In this document: positions 17,345 through 27,371 of the stretch, piece by piece | Position numbering within the stretch: the stretch's first letter is position 1 | Layout: every line of letters begins with the position of its first letter | Source of the DNA: Silvimonas terrae | GTDB taxonomy: Bacteria > Pseudomonadota > Gammaproteobacteria > Burkholderiales > Chitinibacteraceae | DNA: 64,000 nucleotides | Assembly (NCBI RefSeq): GCF_014202765.1 | Contig: NZ_JACHHN010000003.1 | Span: forward strand, 535,771 to 599,770 | Reading direction: 5' to 3' | The notes under the pieces: generated by a model | Seen by the model: only the letters and a program-made list of their open reading frames with translations | Database searches by the model: none | Told to the model about the DNA's origin: nothing | Translations under genes and position numbers: made by a program

Positions 17345-18085
17345 ATGATTAATCCCAACAACAAACCCGTCGGCGTGGTCGATGACGCCGAAGCCTTGCG
17401 CATTGTGTCGGACGCCGTGCTCAAGCTGTGGGACACGGTGGACGACCTCTCCCGTCTGCGCCCGGCCCATACGGATCAATACCACGTCACCATTTTTGGC
17501 TCGGCCCGTATTCAGGAAGACACCCCCTCGTATGAGGCCGTCAAACAACTGGCCTCGCAACTGGCCGCCATGGGCTGCCGTATTGTGACAGGTGGTGGCC
17601 CGGGCCTGATGCAGGCCGCCAACGAAGGCGCGCGTCAGGCCAAACCGGATGATCCGGACGCCTCGGTGGGCATCCGTGTGGATCTGGATTTTGAACAGCA
17701 CGTGAATGACTTTGTCGGCCGTGTGTATGAACACAAGACGTTTTTCTCACGCCTGCATCACTTTGTTGCGCGCTCCAACGCCTTTATTGTGACCGAAGGC
17801 GGCATCGGTACCCTGCTGGAACTCTCCATGGTCTGGCAGCTCTTGCAGGTACGCAAGCTGTACGACACCCCGCTGATCCTGATCGGCGACATGTGGCACG
17901 GCCTGGTGGATTGGGCCAATCTGAACATGGTGAACAACGGCGCGGGCCTGGCGGGTGAGCGGGACATGCAGATTCCGGTGGTGGTCGACAGCATTGAAGA
18001 TGCCGTACAACTGATTCGCGAACACCACGCCAACTGGCAGGAAGTGGGCAAGGCGCTGGAACCGATCTCGGCACATACGCCTTGA
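17345..18085 (+). CDS. LOG-family (lysine decarboxylase-like) Rossmann protein
   Basis: This 246-aa protein belongs to the LOG/YgdH-like family, whose studied members remove ribose-5-phosphate from nucleotides (cytokinin-activating type). The nucleotide-binding loops are VTGGGPGLMQAANEGA and TEGGIGTLLELSMVWQ; the second is the family's PGGxGTxxE motif with Glu in place of Pro, as in a subfamily of larger LOGs. The ATG at 17345 follows AGGA. It ends just before a strong bidirectional terminator. The physiological substrate is not evident. Confidence 0.87.
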   Translation: MINPNNKPVGVVDDAEALRIVSDAVLKLWDTVDDLSRLRPAHTDQYHVTIFGSARIQEDTPSYEAVKQLASQLAAMGCRIVTGGGPGLMQAANEGARQAKPDDPDASVGIRVDLDFEQHVNDFVGRVYEHKTFFSRLHHFVARSNAFIVTEGGIGTLLELSMVWQLLQVRKLYDTPLILIGDMWHGLVDWANLNMVNNGAGLAGERDMQIPVVVDSIEDAVQLIREHHANWQEVGKALEPISAHTP

Positions 18086-18102
18086 GCCTTCCGCTACGCC
18101 CC

Positions 18103-18133
18103 AAAAACGGCCGGATCACCCGGCCGTTTTTTT
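18103..18133. terminator. Bidirectional intrinsic terminator
   Basis: A stem AACGGCCGG / CCGGCCGTT with a short loop is flanked by AAAAA on one side and a run of seven T on the other. It serves the LOG-family gene on the plus strand and the LysR gene, whose stop lies in its tail, on the minus strand. Confidence 0.88.
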
Positions 18134-19055
18134 ATGCGCCCTGCTCATCCCTGAGCATATCCAGAAAGCCCTGCACCACCGGCGTCACCGTGTGGGCGTC
18201 ATACACCGCGTACAAATTGGCCGGGAGCGGTTCTGCCAGCGCGCAAAAGGACACGCCCGGCCAGGCGATGCGGGCACAACTTTCTGGTAACAGCGTCACG
18301 CCATAACCATCGGCCACCAGCGCCAGCGCGGTCTGCGGTTCATTCACCTGATGGCTGATCCGCGGTACAAACCCCTGCTGGCGGCAGGCATTGTGCAGGT
18401 AAGCGCCCAGGCTGGAGGCCTGGGCGGGTAACAGCACCATGTCTTCTTGTGCCAGGGTAGCCAGCGGCACATGGGGCGTTTGTGCCAGCGGGTGTTCGCT
18501 GGACACCGCCAGCACAATATTTTCTTTACCCAGCAACTGGCAGGACAGATCGGGCGGCAAGCCGCTCTGGGCCTCTCGCCAGATGCCCAGGTCAATGCGG
18601 TGCTGTTGCAAAGCTTCAATCTGGCGGGTGGGTGAGAGTTCATTCAATGACCACGTTGCGCCGGGTACTTGCGCGACAAAATGCCGGAGCGAGGGCAACA
18701 AGGCGCCCCACACCGCCGTACCCACCGCACCGATGACCATATGCCCCGCCGCGCCGCGCCCAAGCTGGCGCACGTGCCAGAGCGAACTACTGGCCTGATC
18801 CAGCAGCTTTTCCACATCACGCAGCAGCGCCCGCCCGGCAGGGGTCAGCGCCACTGAACGCGTGGTCCGCACAAACAACTGGGTGTCCAGCGTGGCTTCC
18901 AGCTCCTTGACGTGCAAGCTGAGCGGCGGCTGCGACATATTCAGCCGCTGGGCCGCCTTGCTAAAGCTCAACTCCTGCGCCACCACCCGAAAATAGTGCA
19001 ACAGCCGGAAATTAATACGGGCGAAATCGGGATGAATCAGATCAGGTGTCTTCAT
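18132..19055 (-). CDS. LysR-family regulator of the nucleoside locus (XapR-like by context)
   Basis: This 307-aa LysR-type regulator has an N-terminal winged helix-turn-helix (NFRLLHYFRVVAQELSFSKA, then SQPPLSLHVKELEATL) and a periplasmic-binding-fold effector domain. The start at 19055 (MKTPDLIHPDF) is preferred over one nine codons upstream. It is divergent from xapA-deoC-deoB-tsx; in Escherichia coli a LysR regulator (XapR) controls xapA, so a nucleoside effector is a reasonable inference. It probably binds within the 132-bp intergenic region. Confidence 0.87.
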   Translation of the reverse strand: MKTPDLIHPDFARINFRLLHYFRVVAQELSFSKAAQRLNMSQPPLSLHVKELEATLDTQLFVRTTRSVALTPAGRALLRDVEKLLDQASSSLWHVRQLGRGAAGHMVIGAVGTAVWGALLPSLRHFVAQVPGATWSLNELSPTRQIEALQQHRIDLGIWREAQSGLPPDLSCQLLGKENIVLAVSSEHPLAQTPHVPLATLAQEDMVLLPAQASSLGAYLHNACRQQGFVPRISHQVNEPQTALALVADGYGVTLLPESCARIAWPGVSFCALAEPLPANLYAVYDAHTVTPVVQGFLDMLRDEQGA

Positions 19056-19187
19056 GAATGGGGCTCGTCGTCGGCACGCCATTTATACATTAATGGCTAT
19101 CAATTAAGCCAGTTATTGTATTGGACTGACTATTTATGTAGTCGCTACGATGAGCACTACTTTTAATGACCCACCAGGAACCGCTCC
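19056..19187. promoter_or_regulatory. Divergent promoter region with LysR-type site
   Basis: This 132-bp AT-rich gap separates the LysR gene from xapA. It contains TGGCT-N8-AGCCA (19094-19111), a dyad of the size and form bound by LysR proteins. Downstream, TTATTG (19113-19118) and TATGTA (19135-19140) are 16 bases apart and could be the xapA -35 and -10, about 45 bp before its start codon. The xapA RBS is CAGGAA. Confidence 0.5.
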
Positions 19188-20015
19188 ATGCTTGATCAAG
19201 CCCCGTATGCCGCCGCCGAGCTGATTCGCCAGCGTATGCCCGGTTTTCAGCCCCACGCCGCCCTGATTCTTGGCTCTGGCCTGGGCGCACTGGCCGACAC
19301 CATGACCCATGCGGTATCCATTGACTACACCGAGCTGCCTGGATTTCCGGTCAGCAGCGTGGTCGGCCATGCCGGGCAGCTGGTCGCCGGTTGGCTGGAG
19401 GGGGTACCGGTGCTGTGCATGAAGGGGCGCGGCCATTTTTACGAGGGGCGCGGCATGCCGGTGATGATGACCGCCGTGCGCGCCTTCAAGCTCCTGGGTT
19501 GTGAGTTTCTGCTCGCGACCAACGCCGCCGGTTCCATGCGCAAAGAAGTCGGCCCTGGCCGGCTGGTGGCGTTGACAGATCACATTAACTTCATGCCGGA
19601 ATCCCCGTTGGTCGGGCCCAATGATGACCGCTTCGGGCCGCGCTTTTTCAGCCTGGCCAACGCCTATGACCGTGAATTGCGGGCAGAGCTGGCGGCGGTC
19701 GCCACGAGCCTGGATATTGATCTGGCCGAGGGCGTGTTTGCCGGCTACACCGGCCCCAATTTCGAAACCCCCGCTGAAATCCGCATGATGCAGACGCTGG
19801 GCTGTGATGTGGTGGGCATGTCCATTGTGCCGGAGGTTCTGGCTGCGCGGCATTGCGGCCTGAAAGTGCTGGCGGTATCGGCCATGACCAACTACGCCGA
19901 GGGGCTGTCTGACACTCCGCTCTCGCACGAGCAAACCCTGCGGTGCGCCGCCATGGCGGCAGAAGATTTCATGCGCTTGCTGCGCGCCTTCTTTGCACAA
20001 CGCGTAGCGCGTTAA
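19188..20015 (+). CDS. xapA: Purine nucleoside phosphorylase II / xanthosine phosphorylase
   Basis: This 275-aa trimeric-type purine nucleoside phosphorylase splits (deoxy)purine nucleosides with phosphate into base and (deoxy)ribose-1-phosphate. The phosphate-binding loop is ILGSGLGALADTM, followed by GRGHFYEGRGM and GPNFETPAEIRMM; the base-binding region is NYAEGLSDTPLSHEQTL. It resembles E. coli XapA closely over its whole length, more than DeoD. It is the first gene of the operon; an 81-bp gap to deoC contains a small hairpin (CGCCCC-TCT-GGGGCG, 20054-20068). Confidence 0.9.
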   Translation: MLDQAPYAAAELIRQRMPGFQPHAALILGSGLGALADTMTHAVSIDYTELPGFPVSSVVGHAGQLVAGWLEGVPVLCMKGRGHFYEGRGMPVMMTAVRAFKLLGCEFLLATNAAGSMRKEVGPGRLVALTDHINFMPESPLVGPNDDRFGPRFFSLANAYDRELRAELAAVATSLDIDLAEGVFAGYTGPNFETPAEIRMMQTLGCDVVGMSIVPEVLAARHCGLKVLAVSAMTNYAEGLSDTPLSHEQTLRCAAMAAEDFMRLLRAFFAQRVAR

Positions 20016-20096
20016 ACCGCACCACCGCGCGCCTCCTTCCGTTTTTCGCCTGGCGCCCCTCTGGGGCGAGGGGCTTACTTTTGCCGGAGTTTCACG

Positions 20097-20849
20097 ATGA
20101 CCGCTACCCCCATGCTTGCCCCTGGCGTTGCCCGCATTATTTCGCTGATGGATTTGACCTCGCTCCAGGATAACGACAGCCACGCCAGCATTGCCGCCCT
20201 GTGTGAGCAAGCCAGCCTGTCGCCGCCAGCCGCACTCTGCATCTACCCGCAATTTATTGAAAGTGCCCGCGCCCGGTTACTGAACCTGAACCTGCCCCAG
20301 GTCAAGATTGCCACTGTCACCAACTTCCCGCTGGGCGAAGCCGACATCGCGCAAGCCCAGGCCCAGACCGCCAGCGCCATTGCCCTGGGTGCCGACGAAG
20401 TCGATGTCGTGTTCCCGTGGCGTGCCTTGCAAGCCGGTGATCCACTCGTGGGGGCACAGTTGGTCGCCGCCTGCAAACAAGCGTGTGGCAACAAGGTACT
20501 GAAAGTGATCATCGAAAGTGGTGAATTGCACAGTGCGGCTTTGATCCGCCACGCCAGCGAAATTGCCATTGATGCCGGGGCGGACTTCATCAAGACCTCT
20601 ACCGGCAAGGTGCCCGTCAACGCCACCCCGGAGGCCGCCGCCATCATGTTGCAAGTGATCGCAGAGCGAAATCGCGACTGCGGCTTCAAGGCGGCTGGCG
20701 GCGTGCGCAACCAGGCCGAAGCCGAAATCTATCTGGCCCTGGCGGAAGACATCCTGGGGGCCGATTGGGTGACGCCTGCCCATTTCCGCTTTGGCACCTC
20801 CAGCCTGCTGAACAATTTGCTGGCCGGCGCCCCCGTAACCGGTTACTGA
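20097..20849 (+). CDS. deoC: Deoxyribose-phosphate aldolase
   Basis: This 250-aa class I aldolase splits 2-deoxyribose-5-phosphate into glyceraldehyde-3-phosphate and acetaldehyde. The Schiff-base lysine is in [15 protein letters not shown], and a second conserved lysine is in [11 protein letters not shown]. The substrate-binding [12 protein letters not shown] block resembles E. coli-type DeoC. The ATG at 20097 follows CCGGAG at a suitable distance. It feeds the products of xapA and deoB into glycolysis and acetyl-CoA. Confidence 0.95.
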   Translation: MTATPMLAPGVARIISLMDLTSLQDNDSHASIAALCEQASLSPPAALCIYPQFIESARARLLNLNLPQVKIATVTNFPLGEADIAQAQAQTASAIALGADEVDVVFPWRALQAGDPLVGAQLVAACKQACGNKVLKVIIESGELHSAALIRHASEIAIDAGADFIKTSTGKVPVNATPEAAAIMLQVIAERNRDCGFKAAGGVRNQAEAEIYLALAEDILGADWVTPAHFRFGTSSLLNNLLAGAPVTGY

Positions 20850-20859
20850 GCACAGCACC

Positions 20860-22047
20860 ATGACACGTGTATTTATTGTGGTGATTGACTCGCTGGGTAT
20901 TGGCGCGTTACCGGATGCAGATCGCTTTGGCGATAGCGGGGCCAATACCTTGTTGCATATCGCCCAGCACGGACCGCTACGGATTCCGGTCTTGCGACAA
21001 CTGGGTCTGGGCCGGGCCCTGGCCTTAGCGTGTGGGCAATCGCTGCCGGGTATTGAAGAAGCGCCCGCAATCGGCGCCTGGGCTGCCGCCAGGGAAGTGA
21101 GCGCAGGCAAAGACACGCCGTCGGGCCATCGGGAAATGGCGGGCGTACCGGTCACGACGCCTTGGGGCATGTTCCCGCAACAGGCGGATGGTCATTGTTT
21201 TCCAGCGGACCTGTTGCAGCGTATTACCGAACGGGCCGGGGTGAGTGGCTGGCTGGGGGATTGCCATGCATCCGGCACCGATATCATTACCCGTCTGGGT
21301 GAACGCCATATCGAGACCGGCTGGCCCATCTTTTATACCTCGGCCGATTCTGTTTTCCAGGTGGCCTGTCATGAAACAGCCTTTGGGCTGGAACGGCTGT
21401 ATGACCTGTGCCGCATTATCCGGGAAGAAATCGATCCGCTGCGTATAGGCCGGGTGATTGCGCGACCGTTTGCGGGCGCGGATGCCGCCAGCTTCAAACG
21501 CACCGCCAACCGGCATGACTACACCATGCCGCCCCCCTTTCCCACACTGCTGGAGCGGCAGGTCAAAGCCGGCGGCACAGTGGTTTCCATCGGCAAGATT
21601 GCTGACATTTTCGCCCACCAGGGCATCAGTCAGGCCGTGGCCGCACATGGCACGGTCGATCTGATGGCCGCCACGTACGAACAAGTGCGCAGTGCGCCAG
21701 ACAACAGCATTGTCATGACCAATCTGGTCGATTTTGACCAAAGCTTTGGCCACCGCCGTGATGCCACCGGCTATGCGCAGGAACTGGAATTACTGGACGG
21801 TCTGCTGCCCAACCTGCTAGCCGGCCTGCGCTCCGACGATCTATTGATGCTGACTGCGGATCACGGTTGCGACCCCACCTGGCACGGCAGCGATCACACG
21901 CGTGAATACGTGCCGATCCTGCTCTACGGCGCGACAGTTAGTCCGCGCAGTCTGGGCGTGCGCCCCACCTTTGCCGACCTGGGCCAGACTGCGGCGGCAT
22001 GGCTGGGCCTGGCCGCACTGGATCACGGTCACAACATGCTGGCTTGA
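20860..22047 (+). CDS. deoB: Phosphopentomutase
   Basis: This 395-aa alkaline-phosphatase-fold enzyme converts (deoxy)ribose-1-phosphate to the 5-phosphate. The metal-binding Asp is in FIVVIDSLGIGALPDA, the phosphorylated Thr is in GKDTPSGHREMAG, and the C-terminal metal site is in LTADHGCDPTWHGSDHTRE. It starts 10 bp after deoC. It connects phosphorolysis by XapA to cleavage by DeoC. The size is normal for the family. Confidence 0.95.
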   Translation: MTRVFIVVIDSLGIGALPDADRFGDSGANTLLHIAQHGPLRIPVLRQLGLGRALALACGQSLPGIEEAPAIGAWAAAREVSAGKDTPSGHREMAGVPVTTPWGMFPQQADGHCFPADLLQRITERAGVSGWLGDCHASGTDIITRLGERHIETGWPIFYTSADSVFQVACHETAFGLERLYDLCRIIREEIDPLRIGRVIARPFAGADAASFKRTANRHDYTMPPPFPTLLERQVKAGGTVVSIGKIADIFAHQGISQAVAAHGTVDLMAATYEQVRSAPDNSIVMTNLVDFDQSFGHRRDATGYAQELELLDGLLPNLLAGLRSDDLLMLTADHGCDPTWHGSDHTREYVPILLYGATVSPRSLGVRPTFADLGQTAAAWLGLAALDHGHNMLA

Positions 22048-22125
22048 ACACCTCCTGGAGATACGCCCGAACAAAACAGAACAACGGGCTGCATGCATGA
22101 AATTCACAACAAGGAGGAGTTCGAT

Positions 22126-22875
22126 ATGCGTTCAACAATCAAAAAGAGTCTGGCCGGGGCCTGCGTTCTGGCCACCCTGCTGGCCGCGAGCACGGCCCAT
22201 GCCGAGCAAACCGGTGGTTTTGGCGACGTCAGCGTGAACTACCTGGACTGGAACCATACGCCCGGCATGAGCAACGGCCGCAGCAACGATGCTTACCTGG
22301 AGCTGGAAGGCGGCGGTCAGTACACCTGGGGCGAGTTATACGGTTTTACCGACTGGAATCACTTCAACAAGGCCAGTGATGAATACGGCATGTTCGCCAA
22401 GGGCCAGTTGCGCTATTACCTGGGCGACGAACGCCACGGCGCCGGCTGGAATGCTTTTTTCCAGAGCAAGATCGTGGCCGATCACAACTTTCACGAGTTC
22501 AACCAGGTGGTTGGCGTCGGCTACAACGTGGCGCTGAACAATGCTTCTTTCACGCCCTTTATCGGCGCGCATTACACCAACAGCACTTATTTTGCGGGCT
22601 GGAACGGTTATGAGTTGGGCTGGGCGGCGTGGGTGCCCTTCAACCTGGGAAGCCAGTCTTTTGCGCTGACCAACTGGAGCGAATTCGACTTCAACCGCAA
22701 AGAAGCCTACATCCCCCAGGGCAGCTCAAGGCAGAGCTTCTATGGCGTGCTGGCGTTGTGGTGGAACGTTACCCCGCACTGGTCGGTGGGCGGCCAGTAC
22801 AACTATGCGGTCAATACGCTTGGGGCTGATGGCCTGACCGATGCGTATATCGCCACCGCCAAATACAACTTCTAA
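22126..22875 (+). CDS. tsx: Tsx-type outer-membrane nucleoside channel
   Basis: This 249-aa outer-membrane beta barrel of the Tsx/OmpK family lets nucleosides cross the outer membrane. A signal peptide ends at ASTAHA-EQTGG. The mature barrel has alternating aromatic strands (SVNYLDWNHTPG, YTWGELYGFTDWNHF, AKGQLRYYLGD) and ends with the aromatic C-terminus AKYNF needed for barrel assembly. The ATG at 22126 follows a very strong RBS (AAGGAGGAG); an in-frame start 11 codons earlier is rejected. Its place in a nucleoside operon supports the function. Confidence 0.92.
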   Translation: MRSTIKKSLAGACVLATLLAASTAHAEQTGGFGDVSVNYLDWNHTPGMSNGRSNDAYLELEGGGQYTWGELYGFTDWNHFNKASDEYGMFAKGQLRYYLGDERHGAGWNAFFQSKIVADHNFHEFNQVVGVGYNVALNNASFTPFIGAHYTNSTYFAGWNGYELGWAAWVPFNLGSQSFALTNWSEFDFNRKEAYIPQGSSRQSFYGVLALWWNVTPHWSVGGQYNYAVNTLGADGLTDAYIATAKYNF

Positions 22876-22895
22876 CAGCGCACAGAGAACTCATC

Positions 22896-24101
22896 ATGGA
22901 TAACGCCAGAAACCGGCTGCGGATCAACATGATCTCGTGGCTGAGCTATTTCTTTACCGGCTCGCTCGTCTCCACCCTGGGTATTGTTTTGTTCCCGGTC
23001 TCCCAGGCCTTTGGCAAAACCCCGGCTTTTATCGGGCAGATGTTTACGCTGATGAACATTGGCCTGTTCTTACCCATCATGGTCAGCGGCATGCTGATGC
23101 GCCACGTCCACCTGGGCACGCAGTTGATCGTGGGCTCCGCGATCTCGGCGCTGACCTGTGCCGCCCTGTTTATCTTTCCGGCCAACATCACCGCCTTTGG
23201 TGTGGGTGTTTTTCTGATTGGTGCGGCGTCCGGCATCATGATGGCGATCGGCAGCTATCTGGTGGTCCGGATTAACGATGACGCCAAAGCCCGTTCTGCC
23301 AACCTGATTTTTACCGACTTCTTCTTTGCCCTGGCCGGGGTGGTGCTGTCGCTGGTGTTGGGTTATCTGTTCAAGCACGGCGCCAGCTGGCTGGCCATGT
23401 ATGGCGCAATGGGTATCCTCAGCGTGCTGATGATCATCCTGTGTCTGGGCGTCAAGTTTCCCATCGTCAAACAGACCGCCAGCGATATGCCGGTGAGCGG
23501 CACTCAAGAACCCTGGGGCATTGCGGCCTGGATACTTTGTTTTGCCCTGTTCTGTTTCTTGCTGGCCGAGCCGGTGTTCACCATGTGGTTGCCCACCTGG
23601 CTGAAAGAACAGTTTGGCATGGCGCCGGATCAGGCTGCGTATTACATCACCACCTACTGGACGGTGAAATCCATTGGCCTGTTCGTCAACCAGTTCACGG
23701 TCCGCTTTATCAAACTGCGTACCTATCTGCTGGCCTCCACCGTGGTCGGCCTCTTCAGCCTTGTTCTGGCCGCCAACAGCGCCGCGCCCGGTTTGATTCT
23801 GGTTTGCGCCGGGCTGTTCGGCTTCTGTAACTCTGGTTTGTTCTCCGGCCTGATGAGCTACGGCAGCCTGCAAGTGCGCAACTCGCCGCCAACGCTGACG
23901 TCCGCGCTACTGACCATCGGCACGATCGGCACGCTGGTGTTCTCCTCCCTGTCTGCCTTTGTCTACAGCCAGTGGGGTCTGCACTGGGCGCTCAATACCG
24001 CCACGGTGGCCTATGTGTTGCTGCTGGTCAGTCTGGTTGCGGCCTGTATCACCAGCAAGGCAGAAAAGCTGGGGGTTCCGGTGAGAATCCACGGCGCTTG
24101 A
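22896..24101 (+). CDS. TsgA-family major facilitator, probable nucleoside permease
   Basis: This 401-aa MFS transporter has 12 predicted helices. The pattern ISWLSYFFTGSLVSTLGIV, GAASGIMMAIGSYLV and ANLIFTDFFFALAGVVLS is very like E. coli TsgA, whose substrate is not firmly known. It starts 20 bp after tsx and is the last gene before a terminator, so it is the inner-membrane partner of the Tsx channel by position. NupG/XapB-type permeases, usual in such operons, are absent, which makes nucleoside uptake the simplest inference. Confidence 0.83.
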   Translation: MDNARNRLRINMISWLSYFFTGSLVSTLGIVLFPVSQAFGKTPAFIGQMFTLMNIGLFLPIMVSGMLMRHVHLGTQLIVGSAISALTCAALFIFPANITAFGVGVFLIGAASGIMMAIGSYLVVRINDDAKARSANLIFTDFFFALAGVVLSLVLGYLFKHGASWLAMYGAMGILSVLMIILCLGVKFPIVKQTASDMPVSGTQEPWGIAAWILCFALFCFLLAEPVFTMWLPTWLKEQFGMAPDQAAYYITTYWTVKSIGLFVNQFTVRFIKLRTYLLASTVVGLFSLVLAANSAAPGLILVCAGLFGFCNSGLFSGLMSYGSLQVRNSPPTLTSALLTIGTIGTLVFSSLSAFVYSQWGLHWALNTATVAYVLLLVSLVAACITSKAEKLGVPVRIHGA

Positions 24102-24119
24102 GAAATCACAAGCAGTTCT

Positions 24120-24147
24120 CGCCCGGCCTTTCTGGTCGGGCGCTTTT
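24120..24147 (+). terminator. Intrinsic terminator after the permease gene
   Basis: The stem CGCCCGGCC / GGTCGGGCG has one G-T pair and a 5-base loop and is followed by CTTTT. It closes the xapA-deoC-deoB-tsx-permease unit and probably separates it from the deaminase-like gene that follows 26 bp later. Confidence 0.7.
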
Positions 24148-24173
24148 CATCTCACTGCCAGAGTGTACTCAAC

Positions 24174-25427
24174 ATGAATTCTTCGTCTCTCCCGGCCCGA
24201 CCGGTTTATACCCAGGTCACACACGCCGTAGCGCGGGCCGCCGATATGGCGACTCAGGCATATGGTCAGGGCACCTTTAGCGTCGGTGGCACGCTGCTGG
24301 ACCCCTTGGGCAATGAACTGAAAGCCATCCATAACAACGTGGTGGTGAATGGGCTAACCCATGACCCGACCGCCCATGGCGAGCGCCAGTTGATTGACTG
24401 GTACTACGCCCAACTGGCCCAGGGCATCACCCTGCCCCCACCGGCCGAGATGACCATCGTGACGTCGCTGGATCCGTGCTGTATGTGTACGGGCGCCATC
24501 CTGGCGGCGGGCTTCAAAGTGGTGTCCGGCGCCTTTGATGACTTTGCCGGCATCAACTACAACCGGCAGGCCAGCTTTCCATCCCTCTCGCCCGGCTTGC
24601 GCCGCCAGGCGCAGACCCGTTACGCCTATCCGGCCGTCACCGGCAGCGCCCGGGGATTTGCCAGACCCGCCACAGGCACGGCACTGAGCGCACCCTTTGC
24701 CGCCGGGCAGACCGTGGATCAGGCCGATGTCGCCTTGTGCCAGGCGCTCTTTCAGGCCACCGTGAACCAGGTCAAAAACACCATCAATACTGATTTAGCT
24801 GCGGACCAATTACACGATCCGGCCACGCTGCCAGCGGATGACCCGTTGATCCTCGCTCTCAAAGCCATAGACCCCGCCGCACTCACCTACCGCGCCCCTG
24901 CACGGGGCCTGCCCGATGCCGGTCTGGCTCCACATTTGCAAGCTGCTGCACGAGTGGACTTGACCCAGGGCGGTAGCGGCAATGCGGTGGCATTGCTGGA
25001 CCCGTTCGGCAATCTGTTGCTTTGCATGCCGGGCCATGAACACGTATCCCCGCTACAAACAGCCTTTATGCGCCTCACCCGCAGTTATGCTGCGTTACGC
25101 GAACAATTGATCAACAACCCGGCGATCGGCGCGGAAAAAACCCGCCGCTACCTGGGCCACCCCAAACATGGCACATGGGTATTTGCCAAAGGGCCGGACG
25201 ACTCTGCCCGCAGCCTGATGGAGCTGGGTGCTTTTGGCTCGACCATGGAAGGTGCCGTGCCCTCAGAAAACCCCGTGCCCTTGCAGTATGTGGTACCCGG
25301 CATGTCACCCACGGCCTTGACCGCCTGGTGCCAGCAATTACCGCCGTTCTACAGTCGTTGCGTGGTGGTGAATCCGTTGCAGGTGCAAAGCCAGGCGTTG
25401 ATCGCAGCAATGACGCCCACGCTTTGA
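24174..25427 (+). CDS. Two-domain TadA/dCMP-like deaminase, second domain degenerate
   Basis: This 417-aa protein starts with a zinc deaminase domain (residues 15-125) of the TadA/guanine deaminase type: His68-Gly-Glu70 in DPTAHGERQLIDW supplies a zinc ligand and the proton shuttle, and P101-C102-x-x-C105 in SLDPCCMCTGAI supplies the other ligands. Residues 255-410 look like a second, degenerate copy: LLDPFGN (274-280) repeats LLDPLGN (41-47), but the following block (SPLQTAFMRLTRSY) has no H-x-E and there is no PCxxC. A normal TadA is about 160 aa. It follows the nucleoside operon and ends in its own terminator. A nucleoside or base substrate is inferred from context. Confidence 0.72.
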   Translation: MNSSSLPARPVYTQVTHAVARAADMATQAYGQGTFSVGGTLLDPLGNELKAIHNNVVVNGLTHDPTAHGERQLIDWYYAQLAQGITLPPPAEMTIVTSLDPCCMCTGAILAAGFKVVSGAFDDFAGINYNRQASFPSLSPGLRRQAQTRYAYPAVTGSARGFARPATGTALSAPFAAGQTVDQADVALCQALFQATVNQVKNTINTDLAADQLHDPATLPADDPLILALKAIDPAALTYRAPARGLPDAGLAPHLQAAARVDLTQGGSGNAVALLDPFGNLLLCMPGHEHVSPLQTAFMRLTRSYAALREQLINNPAIGAEKTRRYLGHPKHGTWVFAKGPDDSARSLMELGAFGSTMEGAVPSENPVPLQYVVPGMSPTALTAWCQQLPPFYSRCVVVNPLQVQSQALIAAMTPTL

Positions 25428-25443
25428 GATGATGTTCAGCCGC

Positions 25444-25475
25444 AAAAAAGCCCCAGGCACGCCCGGGGCTTTTTT
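25444..25475. terminator. Bidirectional intrinsic terminator
   Basis: AAAAAAGCCCC and GGGGCTTTTTT form a strong hairpin with A and T tracts on either side. It lies between the convergent deaminase-like gene and argS and can stop both. Confidence 0.9.
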
Positions 25476-25493
25476 AACGCAACGGACAACCGT

Positions 25494-27320
<1,827 letters not shown>

Positions 27321-27323
27321 TCA

Positions 27324-27356
27324 CCCCGGATTCCCGCTTCGCTTCATCCGGGCTAC
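27324..27356 (-). repeat. Short palindromic repeat, unit A
   Basis: An imperfect palindrome with ends CCCGGAT / ATCCGGG around GCGAAGCGGG lies in the gap between argS and the sensor kinase gene. On the minus strand it starts GTAGCCCGGATGAAGCGAAG. The same unit occurs at 35233-35265, 35336-35372 (inverted) and 53920-53952. Confidence 0.75.
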
Positions 27357-27371
27357 AACGCCATCACCGCC

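Noticed and set aside
24174..25427. The deaminase-like protein as a secreted deaminase toxin
   Set aside because: There is no signal peptide, no toxin-delivery N-terminal domain (PAAR, Rhs, CdiA) and no immunity gene next to it; the nucleoside context fits better.
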